A DNA stretch of 37,068 nt, from contig CBDUNM010000034.1 in NCBI GenBank assembly GCA_965368585.1, positions 1 through 37,068 on the forward strand. The letters run 5' to 3'. How positions within the stretch are numbered: position 1 is the stretch's first letter; each line of letters starts with the position of its first letter. The notes under the pieces were generated by a model. It did no database searches, was not told where the DNA came from, and saw nothing but the letters and a program-made list of their open reading frames with translations. Source of the stretch: JARRQB01 sp965368585. Its GTDB lineage: Bacteria; Pseudomonadota; Gammaproteobacteria; Chromatiales; Chromatiaceae. Made by a program: the position numbers and the translations under genes. Positions 31,261-37,068 of this stretch are shown here, piece by piece.

Positions 31261-31414
31261 TTCGGTCTCGCAATCGGGGTAGCCATGGAGCGACGGACGG
31301 TCGACAAGCGGGGCGACGCGGGGTCAATCCGCGGCGATTCGCGCTGACCGAGGATTATCGGTCGAAAACCGCAGTGAAACCACCGCTCGAGTGGCATGCC
31401 CTGCCGGTCTCGGC

Positions 31415-31444
31415 CCGACAACCGCTGCGGATGTGGCATATACT
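31415..31444 (+). promoter_or_regulatory. possible promoter of the symporter-kinase module
   Basis: CCGACA (31415-31420), an 18-base spacer and TATACT (31439-31444) lie about 55 bases before the small membrane protein. The -10 is good, the -35 moderate. Confidence 0.35.
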
Positions 31445-31499
31445 TGGGAAACCGTCCGCGGCACGCCAGCTCGCCGGACAAGGATAAGCGCGTTTCGGT

Positions 31500-31700
31500 A
31501 TGAACCGTTCGACACACACCCGACAGCGCCTGGCCGGTGTTTTTCTACTGGGCCTGTTGCTGCTGTTTTCCCCGGTCCTGACGCTATTTGACAAGGCCGT
31601 CGAATGGGCGGGCATTCCCATCAGTTACCTCTATCTGTTCGGCGTCTGGCTAATATTGATCGTATTGGCGGCCCTGACGGTTGAGCAGCGCAAGCGATAG
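31500..31700 (+). CDS. small two-helix membrane protein preceding the symporter-kinase
   Basis: 66 aa with two hydrophobic helices (about 13-30 and 42-60), AGVFLLGLLLLFSPVLTLF and ISYLYLFGVWLILIVLAALT, and a basic tail. Small proteins of this layout often precede symporter-like sensor kinases or acetate-type permeases, and may be accessory subunits. It ends 15 bp before the next gene, so it is cotranscribed. The start has no strong ribosome binding site; AAGGA lies rather far upstream. Confidence 0.75.
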   Translation: MNRSTHTRQRLAGVFLLGLLLLFSPVLTLFDKAVEWAGIPISYLYLFGVWLILIVLAALTVEQRKR

Positions 31701-31715
31701 CGCCGTGTACACCCT

Positions 31716-34487
31716 ATGCTAACGACCAGCCTGATCGTCGTCTGCTCACTGCTGTACCTTGGACTGCTTTTTGCTATTGCTTACTGGGCGGACCGCCGCG
31801 CGGATCAAAACCGTTCGGTCATTTCCAGTGCCACGATATACGCCCTGTCACTGGCCGTGTACTGTACCGCCTGGACCTATTACGGCAGTGTCGGCCGAGC
31901 GGCGGTAACCGGTATCGGGTTTCTGCCTATCTACCTGGGCCCCACCTTGGTTGCGGCGCTCTGGGGGACGCTGTTGCTCAAAATGGTGCGCGTCAGCAAG
32001 AGTCAGCGCATCACCTCGATCGCCGATTTCGTTGCCTCGCGCTACGGCAAGAGCCACCTGCTGGGCGGCATCGTTACCGTTATCGCGGTATTGGGCGTCG
32101 TCCCCTACATCGCCCTGCAACTGAAGGCGATTTCCCGCAGTTTCACCATCCTGCTGGCCTACCCCGACGTCGCCATGCCGAACGCCGCCGACTCGCTGCC
32201 GTTGCTGCAGGACACGACCCTGTACGTAGCGCTGTTTCTGGCGGCCTTTACCATCGTGTTCGGTACGCGGCATCTGGATGCCAGCGAACGGCACGAAGGG
32301 ATGGTCGCGGCCATCGCGTTCGAATCCATCGTCAAACTGGTCGCCTTTCTTGCCGTTGGCGTGTTTGCCACCTTTCATCTACACGATGGGTTCGCCGATC
32401 TGTTCGACAAAGCCGAAGCCGCCGGTATACTCAATCCCCTGATAATCGGCGGCATGCAGGGTTATGAGAACTGGTTCTCCTTTACGCTGCTTGCCGCGTT
32501 GGCAGTGATGATGTTGCCGCGCCAGTTTCAGGTGGCGGTGGTCGAAAACAGCGCGGAGCATCACCTGCGTCGCGCCGTGTGGCTGTTCCCGCTGTACCTG
32601 TTTCTGATTAATATCTTTGTGATCCCGATCGCGCTGGCCGGGCAACTGACCTTTTCCGGCGACAACGTCGATGCGGACACCTTCGTCCTGACGCTGCCGA
32701 TGGCGTACCACCAGAGCAGCCTCACCTTGCTGGCCTTTCTGGGCGGCTTGTCCGCCGCGACGGGGATGGTCATCGTCGAGACCATCGCCTTGTCGACCAT
32801 GATATGCAACGACCTGGTCATGCCCGGGCTTTTGCGTCGGTGGAAGCGTGCGCCGCTTGCCGTCAATTTGAGTCCGTTGCTGCTGCGCATTCGACGTGGC
32901 GCCATCATCGTGATCCTGCTGCTGGGCTTTCTGTACTTCAGATTCGCCGGTGAGGCCTATGCGCTGGTCAGCATCGGTCTGATCAGTTTTTCCGCGGTCG
33001 CCCAGTTCGCGCCGGCCATAATCATCGGTCTGTACTGGCACGGCGGGACGCGCACCGGTGCGTTCGCCGGCTTGCTGACCGGATGCGGGATTTGGATCTA
33101 TACGCTGTTGCTGCCCTCGTTCGCCAAGTCGGGGTGGTTGCCGGTTGGGCTGCTCGAGAACGGTCCTTTCGGTATTGCGCTGCTGAAACCGCAGGCGCTG
33201 TTCGGGCTGGCGGGGTTGGATGAAATCACCCACTGCCTGTTCTGGAGCCTGACGCTCAATATCGGCGCCTACATCCTGTTTTCGTTGTGGCGCGCACCCG
33301 ATGTACGTGAAGCCGCGCAAGCCACGCTGTTCGTCGATGTCCTGAAACACCAGCGCCCGCTCGGGGTGGGTCTTTGGCGCGGCACGGCCGAGGTCAATGA
33401 ACTGCTCAAGCTCGCGGAGCGCTTCCTGGGCGCGGCGCGGGCGCGCGCCGCCTTCCTCAAGTTCGCGCGGCGCCGTGCCTTCGGCGAACTAAGTCAGCTG
33501 CCCGCCGATGCCGAAACGGTGCATTTTGCCGAGACGCTGCTGGCGGGAGCGATCGGGAGCGCGTCGGCCCGGGTCATGGTCGCCTCCGTGACCGCGGAAG
33601 AACTGCTGGGCATGGACGAAGTGCTTAATATTCTCGACGAGGCATCGCAGATCCGTGCCTACAGCCGCGAACTGGAGCAAAAATCGAATGAGTTGGAGGC
33701 GGCCACGCGCGAGCTGAAGGCGGCGAATGATCGGCTGAAGGAGCTGGACCGGGTGAAAGACGATTTCATGTCGTCGGTGACGCACGAGCTGCGAACCCCG
33801 CTGGCGTCGATCCGTGCGTTTTCCGAAATTCTGCACGATGACCCGGAGATAGCGCCGGAGGAGCGCCGGCGCTTCCTCGGCATAATCGTCGCCGAAACCA
33901 ATCGTTTGACACGCCTGGTCAATCAGGTGTTGGACCTGGCCAAGATCGAATCCGGACGCGCTGATTGGAACGCCGAGGATGTCGATCTGCTCGAGATTAT
34001 CGACCAGGCGGTTGCGGCGACGGAACGATTGTTCACCGAGCGGGGCACGACCGTTGAGCGTGACGTGCCCCGGACCGCCTGCGTGGTGACCGGTGACAAG
34101 GATCGACTCATGCAGGTTCTGGTCAATCTGCTGTCCAATGCAAACAAGTTCGTTGCGGACGGCGCGGGGAGGGTGCTGATATCCGTGCGTGAGCGGGAAG
34201 CGACCTACGAAGTCAGCGTGACCGACAACGGGTCCGGGATCGCGCTGGAAGACCAACCGAACATATTCGAGAAGTTTCATCAGGCCGGGAGCGGTACGAA
34301 CAAGCCGATTGGTACCGGCCTGGGCCTGCCGATCAGCCGCAAGATCATCGAGCATCTCGGAGGTCGGATCTGGGTTGAAAGCGAGCCGGCGAAAGGTGCT
34401 ACCTTTACCTTTGCGTTGCCGAAAAAACCATACGGCGTATTAAGCCGCGGAGAGGTTAATGTCGAAAAAGATTCTGATCGTGGATGA
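31716..34487 (+). CDS. sodium/solute symporter-histidine kinase fusion (CrbS/CbrA-like)
   Basis: A 923-aa sensor. About residues 1-540 form an SLC5/sodium-solute-symporter-like domain with 12-13 helices (for example TIYALSLAVYCTAWTYYGSV and PYIALQLKAISRSF). A linker follows, then a helical coiled-coil (640-680). HisKA has DDFMSSVTHELRTPLASIRA with His690, and HATPase has NLLSNANKF, DNGSGIAL and GTGLGLPISRKIIEHLGG. CrbS-type kinases control acetate use (acs) in Vibrio and Pseudomonas; CbrA responds to carbon/nitrogen status. The ligand here is unknown. The 3' end overlaps the receiver gene by 29 bp, so the pair is one two-component unit. Confidence 0.94.
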   Translation: MLTTSLIVVCSLLYLGLLFAIAYWADRRADQNRSVISSATIYALSLAVYCTAWTYYGSVGRAAVTGIGFLPIYLGPTLVAALWGTLLLKMVRVSKSQRITSIADFVASRYGKSHLLGGIVTVIAVLGVVPYIALQLKAISRSFTILLAYPDVAMPNAADSLPLLQDTTLYVALFLAAFTIVFGTRHLDASERHEGMVAAIAFESIVKLVAFLAVGVFATFHLHDGFADLFDKAEAAGILNPLIIGGMQGYENWFSFTLLAALAVMMLPRQFQVAVVENSAEHHLRRAVWLFPLYLFLINIFVIPIALAGQLTFSGDNVDADTFVLTLPMAYHQSSLTLLAFLGGLSAATGMVIVETIALSTMICNDLVMPGLLRRWKRAPLAVNLSPLLLRIRRGAIIVILLLGFLYFRFAGEAYALVSIGLISFSAVAQFAPAIIIGLYWHGGTRTGAFAGLLTGCGIWIYTLLLPSFAKSGWLPVGLLENGPFGIALLKPQALFGLAGLDEITHCLFWSLTLNIGAYILFSLWRAPDVREAAQATLFVDVLKHQRPLGVGLWRGTAEVNELLKLAERFLGAARARAAFLKFARRRAFGELSQLPADAETVHFAETLLAGAIGSASARVMVASVTAEELLGMDEVLNILDEASQIRAYSRELEQKSNELEAATRELKAANDRLKELDRVKDDFMSSVTHELRTPLASIRAFSEILHDDPEIAPEERRRFLGIIVAETNRLTRLVNQVLDLAKIESGRADWNAEDVDLLEIIDQAVAATERLFTERGTTVERDVPRTACVVTGDKDRLMQVLVNLLSNANKFVADGAGRVLISVREREATYEVSVTDNGSGIALEDQPNIFEKFHQAGSGTNKPIGTGLGLPISRKIIEHLGGRIWVESEPAKGATFTFALPKKPYGVLSRGEVNVEKDSDRG

Positions 34488-34833
34488 CGAACCCAATATC
34501 GTGTTATCAGTTGAGTTCTTGATGAAACGCGAAGGCTATGAGGTAGTGACGGCGAACGACGGGCAGGCGGCGTTGGATATGCTTCCCGGCACCCGGCCCG
34601 ACCTGATGATCCTGGACGTCATGATGCCACGGAAGAACGGTTTCGAGGTATGCAACGAAGTGCGGGCCAATCCGGACACGGCCGGCTTGCCGATCCTGAT
34701 GCTGAGTGCCAAGGGGCGTGAGGCGGAAGTCAAGAAGGGATTGTCCCTCGGTGCCAACGCTTACATCACGAAACCCTTTTCGACCCACGACCTGGTCGCC
34801 AAGGTCAACGAATTGCTGCAAACCAAGGACTGA
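34459..34833 (+). CDS. single-domain response regulator (receiver only)
   Basis: 124 aa, a complete CheY-like receiver without output domain: acidic DDE at 9-11, phosphoacceptor Asp53 in LMILDVMMP, Ser83 and Lys105 in ITKPF. It overlaps the symporter-kinase by 29 bp and is certainly its partner in expression. With no DNA-binding domain it must act by protein contact or as a phosphate relay or sink. GGAGAGG precedes the ATG. It is not the LuxR-type CrbR expected for a classical acetate switch. Confidence 0.95.
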   Translation: MSKKILIVDDEPNIVLSVEFLMKREGYEVVTANDGQAALDMLPGTRPDLMILDVMMPRKNGFEVCNEVRANPDTAGLPILMLSAKGREAEVKKGLSLGANAYITKPFSTHDLVAKVNELLQTKD

Positions 34834-34847
34834 CGGGAGAGATCGAT

Positions 34848-36344
34848 ATGATGCCGGCATCGCAGCGCACCCACGCGCCACGACCCACGAAAACCCTTGC
34901 CGAATTCCATTCTCCGCAAGCCGAGGCAGGAGTCGGCGAGATCCCGTTGCGGGAGTTGATCAATAGCGAGCCGTTGATTATCAAACCGGATCTTCCCTTG
35001 CGCGACGCGCTGTTCGAACTCAACCGCGACGACATTCAGGCCGGCGTCGTCGCCGAGCATCGCGACCGGCCTCTGGGCGTGGTTACCCTGCGCGATCTGG
35101 TTGACGCGATCACGCTCCACGGTGCGGACTTGAGCGAGCCGGTCTTTTGCTACATGACCGCCGCGCCGGTTTCCCTGCCGGTAGATGCGCCTGCGCATCG
35201 GGCCAAGGTTGCCTTGACCCGGGGACGGTTGAGCCATTTGGTACTGCTCGAAGCGGACGGGCGTTTGTTCAATCTTTTGTCGCATTCAGATCTCCCCGGC
35301 TTTCGCGAAGGGGGCGCGGAAGCACTGATTCAGAGCATTGAGCAGGCGGGAAACGTGGACAGCATGGCCAGGGCGGCGGAGGCCGTCCGGCAGCGCGGAC
35401 GCGAGCTGTTCGTCAACGGCATGGGCGTCGAGGCCTTGTGCCAATGGATGTCGGGGTTGAACGATCTGCTCAGTATGCGGGTGATTGAATTGATTGCGGA
35501 CGAGCACGACCTGCCGCCGGTCTCCTGGTGTTGGATGGTGTTCGGTTCGGAAGGTCGCTTGGAACAAACTTTCGCGACGGACCAGGACAATGGGTTGATC
35601 TTCCTCCCCGACAACGAAGAGGATACGCCGCACATCCGCGGCGCCCTGGTGTCCTTCGCCAAAGCCGTCAACAACGCGCTCGATCGGTGCGGCTTTGCGC
35701 TGTGCCACGGCGATATCATGGCCGGAAACCCCGCCTGGTGCCTGTCGGTCGCGGAATGGCGCGATCGGTTCCAGCGCTGGATGGCAACGCCGGATCCCAA
35801 GGCGTTGTTGAATTCGACCATCTTCTTCGACTTCCGGCCGCTCTACGGCCAGGACGAGCTGGTCGACGACCTGCACAACTGGCTGTTGCCGCAACCGCCC
35901 GAGCACCCGCGATTTCTGCGCGCGATGGCGGCCGAGGCGCTGACCTGTGCTCCGTCGTTGGGATGGTTCGGCAAGTTCAACTACGACGGTGGCAATCGCT
36001 ATCCGCATACCATCGACATGAAGAAGCGCGGCACCCGGCCGTTCGTCGATGCGGCGCGTATCTGGGCCTTGAAGTACGGCGTGTGGACGACCAACACGGC
36101 CGAGCGTCTGCGCGCGGTTGCGCCCAAGATGCGGCGTTCCGCTGCCGACACCGCGGCGTCGGTCGAAGCATTCGAGCTGATCCAGCGTATCCGCATCCAA
36201 CGGCAGCTCGCCGGTGGTGATTATGACGTGGTCAATCGGGTCAACCCGGCGCAACTTAACTCGACCCAGCGGCTGATGGTCAAGGAGGCCTTCAAGCAGG
36301 CGAAGGTGCTGCAGCTTCGGCTGCGCCAGGAATTCGAGCAATAA
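34848..36344 (+). CDS. CBS-domain/DUF294 putative nucleotidyltransferase
   Basis: 498 aa. The N-terminal part has a CBS pair (about 30-150; LRDALFELNRDDIQAGVV, TLRDLVDAI, HLVLLEADGRLFNLLSHSDL). A nucleotidyltransferase-like DUF294 core follows with VFGSEGRLEQTFATDQDNGL (about 230-250), which holds the G-S-x-G-R and D-x-D residues. A C-terminal helical domain ends the protein. CBS domains usually bind adenine nucleotides; DUF294 proteins resemble GlnD-type transferases and are commonly encoded beside symporter-like kinases in gammaproteobacteria. It starts 14 bp after the receiver gene in the same operon. A partner exonuclease gene often found next is missing here. Confidence 0.9.
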   Translation: MMPASQRTHAPRPTKTLAEFHSPQAEAGVGEIPLRELINSEPLIIKPDLPLRDALFELNRDDIQAGVVAEHRDRPLGVVTLRDLVDAITLHGADLSEPVFCYMTAAPVSLPVDAPAHRAKVALTRGRLSHLVLLEADGRLFNLLSHSDLPGFREGGAEALIQSIEQAGNVDSMARAAEAVRQRGRELFVNGMGVEALCQWMSGLNDLLSMRVIELIADEHDLPPVSWCWMVFGSEGRLEQTFATDQDNGLIFLPDNEEDTPHIRGALVSFAKAVNNALDRCGFALCHGDIMAGNPAWCLSVAEWRDRFQRWMATPDPKALLNSTIFFDFRPLYGQDELVDDLHNWLLPQPPEHPRFLRAMAAEALTCAPSLGWFGKFNYDGGNRYPHTIDMKKRGTRPFVDAARIWALKYGVWTTNTAERLRAVAPKMRRSAADTAASVEAFELIQRIRIQRQLAGGDYDVVNRVNPAQLNSTQRLMVKEAFKQAKVLQLRLRQEFEQ

Positions 36345-36400
36345 CACCACCAAAGGTATTCGAACGCGGATCGGCCTGCGCGCAACGGGACCGTCGAGCC

Positions 36401-36560
36401 GTGTACTGCGGTCTCGCGGCCGTCGCCCTTTGGTCCACGGTGGCCGCCGCGTTCAAGCTGGCGTTAGTTGTTGCTGCATTCGCTGGCGAACGAACCTATT
36501 CTGCCATCGACCCTGGTCGGGCTGCCGCTTATCTTGTCGGGGCTGGGTTGCCGTAGGTAC
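36401..36560 (+). pseudogene. internally deleted EamA-family transporter remnant
   Basis: VYCGLAAVALWSTVAAAFKLAL (GTG at 36401) is typical of the first helix of EamA/drug-metabolite transporters. Within some 20 codons the sequence switches, in a second frame, to LANEPILPSTLVGLPLILSG, typical of the last helix of the same family. The frame opened at 36401 stops at 36554-36556. About 200 residues of the middle are gone. This looks like an internal deletion in a gene that followed the DUF294 operon. Confidence 0.6.
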
Positions 36561-36621
36561 AGCGGAAGGCGCGACACAGGTCGACCGAAGCATAGCCGTG
36601 CCGCACACGGCTTGACGCTGT

Positions 36622-36888
36622 TCAGGTATCTGACTGAGCGAGTTCTCGTGCCAGCCAGGCCTTACCCAGGTGCAGTTCACGATCAATGGTTGCTTCCAAA
36701 ATCCCCAGTACCGCGGCCATCTCCCGGTAGCTCAAGCCACCGAAAAAGCTGAGTTCGCTGATTTGTGCCTTGCGTTCGTCGAACTCGGTCAGGCGCTTGC
36801 GCGCTTCGTCCAAGTCCATGGTATCGGGTGCGCCGTGGTCACCGACGCGGCTTTCCGTCACGGTCACGCGACCGAGATCGCCGCCGCG
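36622..36888 (-). pseudogene. ECF sigma factor fragment (region 4 only)
   Basis: The frame carries the end of an ECF-type sigma factor: LDEARKRLTEFDERKAQISE, LSFFGGLSYREMAAVLGI and a recognition helix ATIDRELHLGKAWLARELAQ. Upstream it reads RGGDLGRVTVTES, as in the linker before region 4, then hits a TAG at 36889-36891. Region 2, needed for -10 recognition, is not recognisable beyond it. A GTG at 36867 could start an 81-aa protein but has no ribosome binding site. It is most likely a truncated gene. Confidence 0.7.
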
Positions 36889-37068
36889 CTACTGACTGCG
36901 CCAGCCTGCATGTTGCACCAGCCGATCGGGGACGGGCGCGAATGAACCGGCAGGGATGCGGCGCAAGTTCTGTGCGGGGCGCATTCTCGAAAGTACAGTT
37001 TGTCCCCCGTCCCCGATCCATCCGGGCCCTCGCTGGTCCAGGCACGCTGGGACTTGCCCTTCACTCAA
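36889..37068. other. window end, no gene recognised
   Basis: This should hold the 5' part of the ECF sigma gene if that gene were intact. I find no sigma region 2 motifs in any minus-strand frame. Confidence 0.3.

Noticed and set aside
31381..31460. Two TGGCA-N-TGC/TTG stretches resembling sigma-54 promoters before the symporter-kinase module
   Set aside because: The GG-to-GC distance is 10 or 11 instead of 12 bases in both, so neither fits the sigma-54 rule.
32379..33350. A 323-codon minus-strand frame inside the symporter-kinase gene
   Set aside because: The Gln/Arg/His-rich composition is typical of antisense to a membrane protein; no motif.
1..37068. CRISPR arrays, tRNA or rRNA genes
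   Set aside because: I saw no regularly spaced repeats, tRNA cloverleaf or rRNA-like sequence while reading both strands; a covariance-model scan would be decisive.

Overview
The window is GC-rich chromosomal DNA with the gene repertoire of a gammaproteobacterium. The block exbB-exbD-lpxK-ycaR(Trm112)-kdsB downstream of comEC matches the enterobacterial order. A CbbR-type regulator remnant, FdI-type 7Fe ferredoxin, archease-RtcB and a CrbS-like sensor module suggest a Chromatiales-like, possibly autotrophic lineage. That placement is inference; no rRNA or tRNA gene was recognised.

Layout. 1-4769 (+): end of comEC, an ExbB/ExbD proton-channel pair, lpxK, a 59-aa Trm112-like protein and kdsB, i.e. 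envelope energisation plus lipid A and Kdo supply. 4882-9233 (-): small unknown protein, panB, fdxA, a J-domain stub and a large Lon-like AAA+ protease. 9997-12344 (-): periplasmic di-haem peroxidase and a nucleotidyl-cyclase/FHA protein. 12590-15488 (-): broken cbbR, a frameshifted small gene coupled to a conserved small gene, and a PaaK/CapK-like adenylate-forming enzyme. 15850-17879: a 75-bp mini inverted-repeat element, then archease and rtcB (+). 17899-25400 (-): Tat-type rubrerythrin, a cytolysin-like lipoprotein remnant, a PAS-GGDEF-EAL protein, and a 903-aa kinase-FHA-pseudokinase-TIR protein. 26585-27241 (+): pcm. 27272-31260 (-): decayed glycerol-oxidation-type locus, a response-regulator stub and a five-PAS histidine kinase. 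31500-36344 (+): small membrane protein, solute-symporter/histidine-kinase fusion, receiver and CBS-DUF294 protein. 36401-36888: EamA and ECF-sigma remnants.

Two themes stand out. First, signalling: one Ser/Thr kinase, two FHA domains, a class III cyclase-like domain, a TIR domain, a c-di-GMP enzyme and two histidine kinases lie within 25 kb. The kinase-FHA-pseudokinase-TIR protein (22689-25400) is the best candidate for an undescribed system: its first kinase looks active, its second lacks catalytic residues, and its TIR domain keeps the glutamate position used by NAD-cleaving TIR domains. Second, decay: at least nine loci are truncated, frameshifted or internally deleted beside intact housekeeping genes. 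Either the genome is losing genes or the assembly contains local indel errors; the large internal deletions favour real decay for several of them.
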